Shown: one piece after another, positions 11,438 to 21,874 of the stretch | Layout of the letters: each line of letters begins with the position of its first letter | Position numbering within the stretch: position 1 is the stretch's first letter | From: Serripes groenlandicus | Lineage: Eukaryota; Mollusca; Bivalvia; Cardiida; Cardiidae | NCBI GenBank assembly: GCA_031761405.1 | Contig: JASEVX010000007.1 | Location: 64,474,293 to 64,538,292 of the forward strand | Reading direction: 5' to 3' | DNA length: 64,000 nt | Translations under genes and position numbers: made by a program | Notes under the pieces: generated by a model | What the model was told of the DNA's origin: nothing | The model's input: the letters and a program-made list of their open reading frames with translations, nothing else | The model's database searches: none

Positions 11438-12300
11438 GTTTTTTGGTAGACTTGCGCATGCGCAGAGGCTGCCATAGTCATAGCGAGTTTAAAGTCACGT
11501 GATGTATATGCCCTTCACCACCAACAATTAAGTGCAATTTTTGGTTTGACTAATTTACGAATGCTCACAAAAGCAAACATAGAGTAACGAAAAAAAATCC
11601 GATTATTCAAGCTTATAATAGAAAATAACAAGTCTTGTAAGTGTAAATATCATATTTAAAGTGTACACAATTATTTAGATATCACTACGCCAATATAGCA
11701 CTGCACCGCGCAATTACCCTTTGTAAATTGTAACCCTTTTTTCCCTCTCGGCAGAGATGTAAACATCCACTCGCCCGCTAGCATAATGAAGGATCGGCTA
11801 GTACGAAATTCTAGGCGCTAGTCCATACATATTCGTTCATGTCCTTATTCATAAAGATAGTATGCATTGCTAAGCCTTTTCTTTCTCTTTCTCTCAGTCC
11901 ATCTATTCCTTCGACAACGATTAACGATGACTTGCATTTTGGATAGGTGCTTTCGACAAGGTCCGCGTCTAAAGAAACAAATTTCATCAAATGATTTGAG
12001 CGCTTTAAATCACTTGTTTATAAAGCGTTTAGAATACTTTGATTATAATAGGCAGAACGAATAACGAATAAATCTTGCAAGAAATCGATCATTTCTTTCG
12101 GCCAAAATCAGGTAAATGACCCGCGGATATTGGTTGTTACAACATAACTGATTCATCCTTTTATTCTAAATTTGTATTACACAGTTCAAAATTAGATTTT
12201 GACAGTTTGTTCGTTATGATTTTGACGCGATTATTTCGTTCATAGAGTTGATTACTAACAGATGACTAAGTTGATGATGGAAAGAAGAACATTAACAAGT
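11438..12300 (+). promoter_or_regulatory. Repeat-free intronic island with NRF1-like and CACGTG sites
   Basis: TGCGCATGCGCA (11453-11464) is a perfect NRF1 consensus, and GTCACGTGAT (CACGTG 11496-11501) is a USF/TFEB-type E-box. The island is richer in CpG than its flanks by eye. A pyrimidine tract ending CTCTCAG (11897) and CAG|GTAAAT (12111) could bound a 214 bp exon. The short reading frame across it (11867-12064) is not recognisable. Promoter function is inference. Confidence 0.3.
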
Positions 12301-12385
12301 TAAGTTAAGCTAAAACATGCACAGACAGGCGAGTGTTTCATTAGGATAAGTGCAACACTCAATTCCCAATCCTGCTTGCCCTTTA

Positions 12386-12610
12386 ACAAATCACAACCCA
12401 CCCCACAATATAAAAACTCTGCAGCAGACGAATTAAAAAAAATCTGAGCAAAGATACAGATAATCACATTTATTGGAAGTGTAATCATTGAATATAGTTG
12501 AAAACATTGTTACAAAAGGAGAAAGCTTGTTATGAGCAATTTCTTCTTCTGCATCAATGTTTTCAAAAGTCGTCGGCTGCAATTACGTATGCAAGTGGGA
12601 AAGGTTTAAA
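12386..12610 (+). mobile_element. piggyBac-like MITE, type B, decayed ends
   Basis: CTGCAGCAGACGAATT, GAATATAGTTGAAAACATTG and GTGGGAAAGGTTTAA mark it. Confidence 0.75.
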
Positions 12611-12841
12611 TAAGAAACACTTTTTCAAATGATAGTCAGTTGGCTATTCTAGTATATAATGTCCGTCTTAAATAATAATGACAAAACTTTCAAAAAACAA
12701 GAAAAAGATTTTTTACAATTTAATTGAAAACATATTTAATAAAAGTTGGGAAAGTTGTCCCTTTCCGTGCTTTTTTTATGAGAGTTCAAATCACAAGCAA
12801 AACTTATGGGACAGAGTTGACAAATAACACATTGACACAAT

Positions 12842-13060
12842 TTCAGATTTAGGCTTTGTTTCTGTCAAACTGCTGAAGAAGACAACACTGAGACACACAT
12901 TTTGATTAAAAGTTTATTTAAAAAAAGGAATAATTTTATTTATGATAAACAACATTACAATGATGTTGTAGAAAATACATGTCAACAATACATTTTTCAA
13001 TTTGTACATTCATTGCACAGACCAAATCTTAGCAAGTTTGAAATTATGGACCTCTCAGCA
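12842..13060 (+). pseudogene. Possible LINE reverse-transcriptase C-terminal remnant
   Basis: A + frame after a stop at 12833-12835 reads FRFRLCFCQTAEEDNTETHI, followed by a basic and aromatic stretch. The pattern CxC, then acidic EED, then ETHIL resembles the C-terminal cysteine region of some non-LTR retrotransposon proteins (C-x2-C ... EDE-HFL ... C). The expected downstream cysteine is replaced by S. No RT core was seen. This is a family resemblance only. Confidence 0.25.
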
Positions 13061-13130
13061 CATTTTTTTCTCAATTCATTACTTCTTGGCAGGATTTTAC
13101 TGCTAAAATTGATGATTTTTTTTTATTTTT

Positions 13131-13275
13131 GGCCGGATTGCTCTAGCAATTCCGGTCTATAGATTGGCGATGTCTGTCTCTCCGTCTGTCTGTTCGTCAA
13201 CATTTTGTAAAATAAATATTCATATATGCACTTCTGTATCTCTTCTTAAACGATCGCAATTCTACCTTCAGTACT
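13131..13275 (+). mobile_element. GGCCGG-headed Helentron-like element, truncated
   Basis: The hairpin GGCCGGATTGC...GCAATTCCGG follows a T run, then TGTCTGTCTCTCCGTCTG. It is the same family as 63508-63790 and loses its 3' end at the next element. Confidence 0.75.
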
Positions 13276-13289
13276 TCAGTACTTTGATT

Positions 13290-13990
13290 TAGCTCTACTG
13301 GCCAAAGGCCAGAAGGGCTTATGTCGTGGCGATTTGTCCGTCGTCCGTCCGTCCATAAACAATTTCTTGTTAACACGATACAGTCTTCACTTTTGATTGT
13401 ATCTCAACCAAACGTATACAGTAGTTAGATATCCATGAGAGCTCGGTTCCTTTCGAAAACCAGCCAGATCTGCCCATGCATGACTGAATTATGTTCCTTG
13501 AAATTGTCAAAATTGCTATAATAGGGCTTGTTAAAATGATACAGTCCTTATTTTTGATTGTATCTCAATCAAACTTATACAGTAGTTAGATATCCATGAG
13601 AGTTTGGTTCATTTCTAAAAAACGGCCAGATCTACGCATGCATGGCTGGATTATGGCCCTTGAAATTGTCAAAATTGCTATAATAGGGCTTGTTAACATG
13701 ATACAGTCCTTATTTTTGATTGTATCTCAATCAAACTTATACAGTAGTTAGATATCCATGAGAGTTTGGTTCATTTCTAAAAAACGGCCAGATCTACCCA
13801 TGCATGGCTGGATTATGGCCCTTGAAATTGTCAAAATTGCTATAATACAGCTTGTGAACACAATAGAGCTTCCAATTACTATCTGATCTTCACCAAACTT
13901 AGATGGTATTTGAATATTGATGACATATTGGTTCCTTTTGAAACAAGCCAGATCAATGCCAGTAGAGCATAGGCCCTCATGGGCCTCTTG
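13290..13990 (+). mobile_element. Pearl-like element with four ~161 bp core repeats
   Basis: The head AGCTCTACTGGCCAAAGGCC is followed by TCCGTCGTCCGTCCGTCC. Core units start at CTTGTTAACACGATACAG (~13367), ~13527, ~13688 and ~13850. The end is a hairpin GGCCCTCATGGGCC, TCTTG, then T's. The central two units are nearly identical by eye. Confidence 0.85.
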
Positions 13991-14019
13991 TTTAAAACAG
14001 ATGAGGATAAATGGTTCAG

Positions 14020-14145
14020 AATGATCAATGACTCGTTTGGCCACGTTGTTTTCAACTCTATTTATAAAAGTACTTGCATTTATTGAGATATATCCCAAAA
14101 TATTTGCTACCTGTTTTCAAATTTATGGTAAGTGGGAAAGGTTAT
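14020..14145 (-). mobile_element. piggyBac-like MITE, right half, decayed
   Basis: GTTTTCAACTCTATTTATAA and AAGTGGGAAAGG are recognisable. Confidence 0.5.
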
Positions 14146-14465
14146 CTCAGAATATTTTGATCTGTTTCATAACTCTTTCTTCCAGTTTTTCCATGTCATG
14201 ATCTAAGATTATACCATAAGACCTGGCAGATGTAATTTCCATCTTAATTCATAATCGTACAGCTAATGTTAATTTTATTTGCCTCTACATTGTTAGTGTA
14301 TACACATGTATGCATAGAATTATAGTTCTCACTTCTATGGACTTATTATGCCCATGATAATTAGTTAATATTCAGTGGTATGTATAAATGACTTTCTCTG
14401 TATGTCATTTAAATATGTAACACTTCAGCCAATACTCGAAAAAAATATTTGAGACTGGCTTAATG

Positions 14466-14692
14466 TTAAACCTTTCCTTCATAAAGACGCTTTCTGATGC
14501 CTCAGACAACTTTTTGAAAACATAGTGACAAAAGAAGAAATTACTCTAAAGGAGCAATTTCTCATTTTGCCGTAATGTTTGCCACTTTTAGTCATAGTAA
14601 CGTTATCCATTCAATTATGGAGATTTTCCATTTCTTGTCAAAATATGTTAAAAGTTGTCTGCTGCAGAATTGTCGTATGACTGAAAGGGTTC
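14466..14692 (-). mobile_element. piggyBac-like MITE, type A
   Basis: CCTTTCCTTCATAAAGACGC left end and TGACTGAAAGGGTTCAA right end; the right TTAA is mutated. Confidence 0.8.
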
Positions 14693-14775
14693 AAAACCAG
14701 TTAATTAAGCCTGACCATTAAGTGCAGTCTGATCAGGATATTTTTTCTTCAGCTTATACAGCAATTTCAAGATTC

Positions 14776-15373
14776 TTTTACCCTTCCCCAAACCCGCCTG
14801 TAGCTTTTCCGGGGACTCTTAACAGAAAATACAAAAATACACGGAAACCGTGGAAAAACCATGGAAAATAACAAGGAATTTAATGTTAAGATGCCTAAAC
14901 GCTGGAAATGGTCTGAATACTCCGGGGTCCACGGGGTCCACGGAACTATTCCAGGGTGTTCAAAGAAATGTTCCAGCGTGTCCATGGAACCGTTCCAGCT
15001 TTTTTCCATGGAATTTCCAGGTCGTCCACTTAAATGTACTGGATTTTCCATGGAAAGTGTCAGATTATCCCAAAGTATCCCTGGAAAATTGTCCGAATAC
15101 TCCCGGGATTTTTCTGTGGATTTTAGTAAGAGTCCTCGGAAAAGCTACAGCCAGGTATACAGACATGTTTTGATGCGTCTGTGGAAGACAACTTTTGAGT
15201 ACGTCATTGTGGCAAAAGTAGAAATTGTTCATAATAAGAAATTTCTTCTTTTACAACAATGTATTCAACTCTATTCAATAATTACAGTATTATTTTATTG
15301 ATTTTCCATATTTTGGCTTGGATGTTTTCAAAGTTGTCAGCTGCAGCTTTGTTGTATATGGGAAAATGTTAAG
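14776..15373 (-). mobile_element. piggyBac-like MITE hosting a TIR element
   Basis: TTTTACCCTTCCCC (14777-14790) is a plausible left end, and 15151-15373 (GTATACAGACATG through TATGGGAAAATGTTAA) is the rest of a type B element. The insert is 14798-15150. Confidence 0.55.
14798..15150. mobile_element. TIR element with CCATGG clusters
   Basis: CTGTAGCTTTTCCGGGGACT at the left faces AGTCCTCGGAAAAGCTACAG at the right, an inverted repeat of at least 20 bp with one mismatch. The interior has four TCCATGGAA/ACCATGGAA motifs and repeated GGTCCACGGGGTCCACGG. The overlapping long ORFs on both strands are composition artefacts. Superfamily unknown. Confidence 0.7.
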
Positions 15374-15579
15374 CTTCTGATGAAAGGTTATTTATGTAAC
15401 ACCAAAGTACTTGTTAACTGCATATTGGTTAAGTCACAGCCATTTTGTTTGTTGCATCTTCATATGTTTTAGAGAAGGTGTTACACTATTGCTAGAAACC
15501 ATGGAAAGAATGCTATGGATCAAACAATAAAACTACAGTTTGCTTTTTTTAGCAGTTTAACGCTGATGAAGGACAGAAT

Positions 15580-15796
15580 TTCATGTGACAATTCTGCAGC
15601 AGACAACTTTGAACATATTTTGTCAAAAAATAGAATATCTCTATAATTGAATGGATAACCTATGACTACAAGTGGAAAACATTGTGGCAAAAGGAGAACT
15701 TGGTCGTTCTGAGCAATTTCTTCTTTTGTCACTATGTTTTCAAAAAGCTGTCTGCTGCAGAGGCGTCAGAAAGCATCTATATGAGGGAAAGGGTTA
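15580..15796 (+). mobile_element. piggyBac-like MITE, type A, 5' end lost
   Basis: It starts at TGTGACAATTCTGCAGCAG and has a complete right end with GGGAAAGGGTTAA. Confidence 0.85.
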
Positions 15797-15864
15797 ATAT
15801 TTTTAATTGCATATATAAGATCTGTATTTTGCAGTGGTGCAGAGCGGGCGGCGTACAGTATGTT

Positions 15865-16143
15865 GTCAGCTCAATAACTTTAGCCACGATAACTAGCCAT
15901 ATCGCTTTAGTCAATAAAGAATTATTGCCCTTTAATTATAGAAATTACCTAAAATTGGTCTTGTCAGCTCAATAACTTCAGCAGCCTTTATCTAATCATC
16001 ACCAAATTTGGTCAGAATGTGTATTGGCATAATATCTTGGACAAGTTTGATAACTAGCCATATCGCTTTAGTGAATCAAGAGTTATTGCCCTTTAATTAT
16101 AGAAATTACCTAAAATTAGTCTTGTCAGCTCAATAACTTTAAA
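15865..16143 (+). repeat. Two and a half unit tandem repeat
   Basis: GTCAGCTCAATAACTT occurs at ~15867, ~15963 and ~16126. TAACTAGCCATATCGCTTTA and the run TTGCCCTTTAATTATAG occur twice. It is probably the core of another tandem-repeat element whose ends are lost. Confidence 0.7.
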
Positions 16144-16302
16144 AGGCAAATCTCTAGAAATTGTAGTATTTATTGAATAAAGTTTAAAACATTATGGCAG
16201 AATTAGAAATTTATCATTCTGAGCAATTTCTCCTTTTGCCATAAAGTGTTCATAATCCGCTGCAGAGGAATAAGAAAGCATCTGTCTGTAGGAAAGGGTT
16301 AA
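16143..16302 (+). mobile_element. piggyBac-like MITE, 5' truncated type B
   Basis: It keeps AAATCTCTAGAAATTGTAG, the centre and TAGGAAAGGGTTAA. Confidence 0.75.
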
Positions 16303-16528
16303 CCCTTTCCCTCATACGACAATTCTGCAGCAGACGACTTTGAATGTATTTTGTCAAAACATAGAAAATCTCCATAATTGGGTGGATAACCTATGACAAA
16401 AAGTGGAAAACATTGTGGCAAAAGAAGAAATTGCACGTTTTGAGCAATTTCTTCTTTTGTCACTATGTTTTCAAAAAGCTGTCTGCTGCAGAGGCATCAG
16501 AAAGCGTCTATATGAGGGAAAGGGTGAA
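16299..16528 (+). mobile_element. piggyBac-like MITE, near-complete type A
   Basis: Representative copy. The ends CCCTTTCCCTCATA/TATGAGGGAAAGGG abut TTAA (left, shared with the previous copy); the right TTAA is mutated to TGAA. The inner inverted blocks are CTGCAGCAGACGACTTT and AGCTGTCTGCTGCAG. The central palindrome is AGAAATTGC...GCAATTTCT. TTAA target plus CCC/GGG termini is the signature of piggyBac transposons. There is no coding capacity. Confidence 0.92.
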
Positions 16529-16656
16529 AGCTTTAACCAGCAAGAGCCATCTATGCAGGATCTAGTTTCTATGGAAACTTATTAGTAATTATAATGCTTT
16601 GTTGACAATAAAAATGATCCTTAGCGTCTAAGGTTGCAGACTCAACAATATAATTA

Positions 16657-18286
16657 CAGGGGTAGACTTAAGGCTGAAATTTCTACTAGCCAGCAGGGCC
16701 AGTTGAAGTGGAAAATTACTGGCCCAACATGTTTACCACTGGCCCAAACTTTTTAATGAGGAAAAGGCAGCATTCAATGGTTATTTATTTAATTGAAGCA
16801 ATTCAACTTTTTGAACAGTTTACATATCTGATACAATGTACAGGGTTTTCCCTAAGCTTTGAAACTTGAGGGTCATTCAGTGACCCCCATGTCATCAAGG
16901 TTGAGGGTCATCTTATAAATGTTGGGGGTCCAAATTAGAACTTCATTATCAAGTGATTGATATAAAAAACATTGTGTTGTTCTTTGTTTTTATTATCCCT
17001 TTAATATTAATAATGTCAATTACATTACCGATAATGTTATCGATAAAGCTTAAACCAGTCATTCAGAGTTAAATATAGTCCAAATAATTTAAACTTTCGG
17101 TTTCTCATTTATTGGTCAACCGAAGTCTAAATCCAGAGCATGTTTCAGACAGACTCGATTCACGTTATTATACCGTTTATATCCTTGACAGCTATCGCAA
17201 CGATAAAAAAAGACGTATCTATAAGTATTATTATATTAATTTGAGCCTAAAATTTATGCAGCTTACCTCTTTACCACTTTAATCTATCAAAATTCAATTC
17301 ACAACGGCGAAAAATTTGAAATCTGTAACACATTTGTTTTCGGTTAAATAAATTAGACAAAATCGGTAAAAAGAAATAAACGAAATATCGCCCAAACTTG
17401 TTTGAATAAGATATATAACTATTTCGTTAAATATCCATTTTGGTGTACTTTAACAACAATACCCACAATACCGTATTCGGTTATCCTCAGTTCAAATCGA
17501 CCACATTGTCAGTTATTAAATGTCAGGCCTCTAAGAGATGGATTAAAAAGAGATTAAAACACATAAAAACGTGAGTAAGACCGTTTGTGTTTACTTTATA
17601 CGATAGATAAATGGTCAAATTTTGTCCCGTATGTGTATTTTGGTGTGACAAACATTACGTACGCCAGATTCGACCCTGGAAGCGTCAGAATTTATTTCGC
17701 ATGTTTTGGTGCAGGACTAAGTTAATTATAGATTTTTGGAAAACCGAGATTAAAGAAAAATAGAAGGGACGACGCACAGATGTTATTTTTGGGGGTCATT
17801 TGAGTTGAAAATGCGTCAATGAAGCAGGATTTGCGCGTCATGAAAAACCCTGAATGTATTTATTCACCAAACTGACCAAATTCGTTAACCAAAAGTTTGT
17901 TTCAAGGTGATATTATTATTTACAGTGTGTCGCCATTTTGTGTACGTTGCCAAGCGGATATTAAGACGCGGCATACGATTGGTTGATTTCGCGCACCTGT
18001 CCAATCAAATTTTAGTTAGCAGTATCGTGTGCGGAAATCAATACGGCCATTACTCGGCGCACTCGATTGTAAAACATGCGTTTTTTAACGTTTTCTGACA
18101 GAACTGAATGGTCAGAACGAAATAAAAACGTATATATGCAACTCGATATTTTCAATTTCTTACAGACTAGCTTATTATCCCATAATTTTCAGCAGGCCCG
18201 ACGGACTAGCTTATTGCATGTACAGCTGGCCCGAGGTAAATTCAACTGGCCACGGGCTAGCGGGCCAGCGGTTAAATCGACCCCTG
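16657..18286. mobile_element. CAGGG element, 1.6 kb, with another nested inside
   Basis: The left terminus is CAGGGGTAGACTT and the right is AAATCGACCCCTG, flanked by TAATTA on both sides. Subterminal ACTGGCCC/GGGCCAG motifs cluster at both ends. The interior has GTCGCCATTTTG (YY1-like, 17929-17940), ATTGG (17978) and CCAAT (18001). Confidence 0.8.
16841..17852. mobile_element. Nested CAGGG element, 1.0 kb, 6 bp TSD
   Basis: CAGGGTTTTCCCTAAG at the left and CATGAAAAACCCTG at the right, flanked by AATGTA on both sides (16835-16840, 17853-17858). GGGGGTCA-type subterminal motifs lie near both ends. There is no transposase frame. Confidence 0.8.
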
Positions 18287-18320
18287 TAATTATGCTCTAT
18301 GGAAAACAAATTGAAGGTTT

Positions 18321-18720
18321 CAGGGTTCGAATTTAAGCTCGCATACTCGTGAATTGCGAGTGAAAATTTCAAATAGCGAGGTGAGAATTCAGGCACCAGC
18401 ATATTTTTGCGAGTGAAATTTTTGGGCCGAATTATACGCATTTCTAATCGTCGATCTTTTACAGGGTTATTTTTTTGACAAATCACGGTAATTGCTGTGA
18501 ATTTTCGAGATTTACCAAGTGGCTGGGAGTATACTTTCAGTTTGCAATATTAGCGGAATTAGCCTATTCAACGGCCCCTATATTTATGACGTTTAGCACA
18601 TACATTTTCGGATGTCTAAAATTAGTTTTAATTTACATATTTACATATCGCAAATACGATTGGCTGGAATGGTCACGCCTATATTTTGGGTTTCCCCAAG
18701 TTTTTTATTACATACGGAGA
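18321..18720. mobile_element. CAGGG element fragment, right end missing
   Basis: It starts CAGGGTTCGAATTTAAG and has TTGCGAGTGAAA motifs repeated at 18355 and 18407, the same plan as the other CAGGG elements. The interior has CGATTGGCTGG. No matching CCCTG end was found, so the end is approximate. Confidence 0.45.
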
Positions 18721-18759
18721 TAGAAGAAATGGATGTTTTTGCACTAATAGCAGGATGTT

Positions 18760-18981
18760 GGAGATTTCGACTAACTACCATTTCGTCTAAATGATACTAA
18801 AGAGTAGATGGGGTAGAGATTTCGTCTAACTTATAAATAAGAAGCCTTAGTCTAAAGAATTATTATGTCTTATATGTAATATATATATATTTAGAAGTTA
18901 GATATATTATAATTGTTTATAAACTCAATTGACGAAATTTCTACCCCATTTGCGCTATAGTATCAATTAGACGAAATCTCC
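18760..18981. mobile_element. MITE with ~55 bp inverted ends
   Basis: GGAGATTTCGACTAA at the left faces TTAGACGAAATCTCC at the right, and the inversion continues inward through ATGATACTA and ATGGGGTAGAGATTTCGTC. The middle is AT-rich (ATATATATATAT). Superfamily unassigned. Confidence 0.75.
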
Positions 18982-19430
18982 AGAATCCCTTAAAGCACTC
19001 CCTCTGCATGATAAAAAGGGCTCTGACATATCCAAAAAATCATTTCTGTGTTTATAATTATGTTTACACTTGAGATCAGAAAAAACATTGATACCAAAGA
19101 ACTCTTCAAATTGAAGAGCATATATGCAAAATAACAAGTTCACCGATTTAGGTCAGTCACTGAAACAGGGCAGTGTATACGATATATATGTAAACATTTA
19201 TATTAGGTTTCAAAACATCCAATCCTAGCAGGCAAATAATTTAAAATGATTCCAAGCAGGAATCGAGAATGATACTCTCTAGGTTCCTGTTTCCAATTAA
19301 AAAACAATAGCTCATCAGTTTTCATGATTTTACTCACTTTTTTTTCCACATATAACTTTTGAACATTATCTTAAATCTCATTTATCACTGCAATCTTCAC
19401 CAGAACACCATGAACCTGTATTATTTGGGG
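18982..19430. other. No recognisable feature
   Basis: Unique AT-rich sequence. CCGATTTAGGTC and CACTGAAACAGGGCAGTG near 19140-19180 recur at ~19920-19955 inside the adjacent element, so the boundary of that repeat may reach further left. Confidence 0.4.
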
Positions 19431-21358
19431 CAGGTCTGTACAAAAAAAAAAATCAGCCACTTGTCCAGGACAAGTGACTTTCAGAATGCCACTTGTCCTG
19501 CTAAGATGCTCACTTGTCCCACTTGTTCTGCACACAAAGTTTAACATGCGACAAATTTAAGAATTGTGTGGTAGCCCACTGGGTTACCAGATTTGGAAGC
19601 TGGTAGCCCGGATCGCGGTTTCTTGAGTGTTTTTTAGTGTTGTTTTTTCTAGTTCTGTATAAAGATATTATTAAGAGCACACAATGTACATGATTTAAGG
19701 GTCGTGACCAATTCAAATAACATTATTTCAAAAGACCTGTAGTGCAGCATTCAGTAAAAAAAAAAAAAAAGTGGAAAAGAGATTATTTTTCACTAGGTTA
19801 TTTGAAATATTCTGCATAAAATGTATGTATTTTATCCATATTTACAAAAGATTCAAAAGCTATTGACAGAAATGTTAAACTTGAGACCACATAATTGAAG
19901 ATAACAAAATTTAAGGTCACCGATTTTAAGGTCCCTCACCGAAACAGGGCAGTGTACGATAAATGGGTCAGTTTTACAAAGAAAGACATATTAAATTAAT
20001 TCAATTTTATCAACCAAAAGTCAAATTTATCAGGTTCAATGTAGTTATTAAATAAAAAAATATTGTCCAAAAAAATGAAAGACAAGAAAACGTTAAATTT
20101 GTTTCATGTGTTGCGGTCAATCTCATTAAAATCATCTCTTATTAACGCTACGCATTTACGTTTAGTCAGAGCGTGTACTTTAGTCAGATTGGTGTTGCGG
20201 TATTATTCACAACATAGCCGCCATTTTGATGATTACGCAATGTTAATCATGGCTCCCTACTTTGAGAATTAGAAATCGGTAAACAGCGTTGAATGTAAAC
20301 ATCGAGGTCATCATTCACCCAATTTCTCATTTCATCTAATGAAATCGCAACTATTAAGTCATATGATTTTTTCCCCGCCGTTTATGCTAATTAATTTTGG
20401 TAAACAAAGCCGTGATTGGGCAATTATCATACTCGGGGGGAATCATTTATATATTTTATTCCAAACAATTTTCTTTGTGTCCCTGATATTGCGAATATTA
20501 TGAAGGTATTTCAAATTGATAAACGGCAAGATAATTTCTAGAAGTCGTCGTATTGGCTTTAATTTGGATCAAATTTATTTTATTAACTTCTGCATGGCGA
20601 AAATTTTCTTCCAAGTCTTTCTGAACCGGTTTGCACCAGTTTGCAAACATCGCATACCGAAAGTAGAAATATGGATGAAAATACATTTAAGGTAATTCCC
20701 TAGCATTCATCAAATAACACAGCCCCAAGGAACAATTGTCAGTTATGATTGGACAGCCGTATTGGCTACATAATATATCAAGTTAATCGACTATTACTGA
20801 CGCGCTTCGATTGGCTGAAACCACTCAATCTGACAGGTGGGAAACTCCGCCTACTGTTATTGATTTGTTATGGTCATGCGCGAGTGATTTTTCGCATGTA
20901 ACATACGGTCAAATTTATACACGACAGACATGTATGTAAGTAATTGAGCCGGGCTACCAGACACAGGAATTTACATTCACTGTTACGTAAATGGGTTAAT
21001 ATAATTGGAATGAATGTATATTGTTTTATGGCGCATCGACAGCTAAGGTCATTTAGCGCGCAATTAAATTTAATTATTCATGATCCCTGGGTAAACAAAC
21101 CAGTACTAGGCTAGAAAATGTGCCTTGCCCAAGGGCACTCCACCATGACTGTAGTGCCGCAACTGGGGATCGAACCCGGGACATCCGGTTTCGAAATCCC
21201 CGACGCTAACCACTCGACCACAGCGGATTCTAATATAATTGGACTTGGCTTTTTGGAAAATGCCACTTGTCCGGGACTGAGATTTTGCAATTAGCGACTT
21301 GCCCGATGCGATTTACGACTTGTCCCGGACGTCGGGCTATGGGATTTGTACAGCCCTG
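19431..21358 (+). mobile_element. CAGGG element, 1.9 kb, copy 1 (with SINE)
   Basis: CAGGTCTGTACAAA at the left and TTTGTACAGCCCTG at the right, flanked by TGGGG on both sides. CACTTGTCC motifs cluster at both ends. The interior carries GCCGCCATTTTG (20217) and four ATTGG boxes (20415, 20748, 20761, 20810). A SINE occupies 21010-21230. An inverted sister copy is at 31051-32813. The 69-residue frame at 20063-20272 is conserved in both copies but resembles no protein I know. Confidence 0.85.
21010..21230 (-). mobile_element. tRNA-derived SINE with 13 bp TSD
   Basis: Read on the minus strand it begins GAATCCGCTGTGG, A box TGGTCGAGTGG, B box GGTTCGATCCC, then a ~140 bp body ending ACATTCATT. TAATATAATTGGA flanks it at 20997-21009 and 21231-21243. 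The sister copy at 31051-32813 lacks it, so the empty site is directly visible. Confidence 0.9.
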
Positions 21359-21394
21359 TGGGGGTTGGTTCTGTGTGTTATTTGGCTAATGCAT

Positions 21395-21517
21395 CATGTG
21401 AGAGCTTTTTCCACAATGAACAGAATAAAATCTGCCTGGAGGTGTAGGCTTGGTGCTGAAATACTTGATATTTTGATGAGAATTGAAGTTGCTGATGTTG
21501 CCCTTAGATTCATGACC
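21395..21517 (+). pseudogene. hAT transposase C-terminal remnant
   Basis: The frame reads HVRAFSTMNRIKSAWRCRL, then GAEILDILMRIEVADVALRFM. This resembles the C-terminal dimerisation region of hAT transposases and their domesticated relatives, with the pattern ERxFSxMxRIKTxxRNRLxxxxLxxLMRI. Only ~40 residues survive. A CAGGG element (19431-21358) sits directly upstream and a piggyBac-like MITE end directly downstream. No upstream continuation of the frame was found. Confidence 0.5.
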
Positions 21518-21573
21518 CAAAACCGTCTGTTGCAGAGGCGTCCGAAAGCGTCTATATGAGGGAAATGTGTTAA
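21517..21573 (+). mobile_element. piggyBac-like MITE, solo right end
   Basis: GTTGCAGAGGCGTCC through TATGAGGGAAATGTGTTAA. Confidence 0.7.
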
Positions 21574-21650
21574 GGCAATCTTCATGAATTTATTTAGAAT
21601 AGTTTTTCTTGGGGATAAGGATTTCTCCGCCAAGTTTGGAAAAAGGACAT

Positions 21651-21874
21651 TTAATCCTTACCTCATATAGACGCTTTCTGACACCTCTGCAGCAGACAGC
21701 TTTTTGAAAACATAGTGACAAAAGAAGAGATTGCTCAAAATGAGAAATTTCTCCTTTTGACACAATGTTTTCCACTTCTAGTCATAGGTTATCCATTCAA
21801 TTATAGAGATTTTCTATTTTTTGACAAAAAAGTTCAAAGTTGCTGCAGAATTGTCGTATGAGTGAAAGGGTTAA
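21651..21874 (-). mobile_element. piggyBac-like MITE, complete type A
   Basis: TTAATCCTTACCTCATA left end and GAGTGAAAGGGTTAA right end, with a slightly diverged centre. Confidence 0.88.

Noticed and set aside
14767..15301. Overlapping ORFs of 94-146 codons on both strands
   Set aside because: They lie in a TIR element with repeated CCATGG motifs; open frames in several phases indicate composition, not coding.
20063..20272. 69-codon ORF present in both inverted element copies
   Set aside because: Conservation reflects the shared element; the frame is short, lacks a recognisable domain and overlaps the YY1-like site.
21119..21230. tRNA gene (A and B box present)
   Set aside because: It is part of a SINE with a 3' body and target duplications; the cloverleaf is imperfect, and truncated siblings occur at 34376 and 36561.
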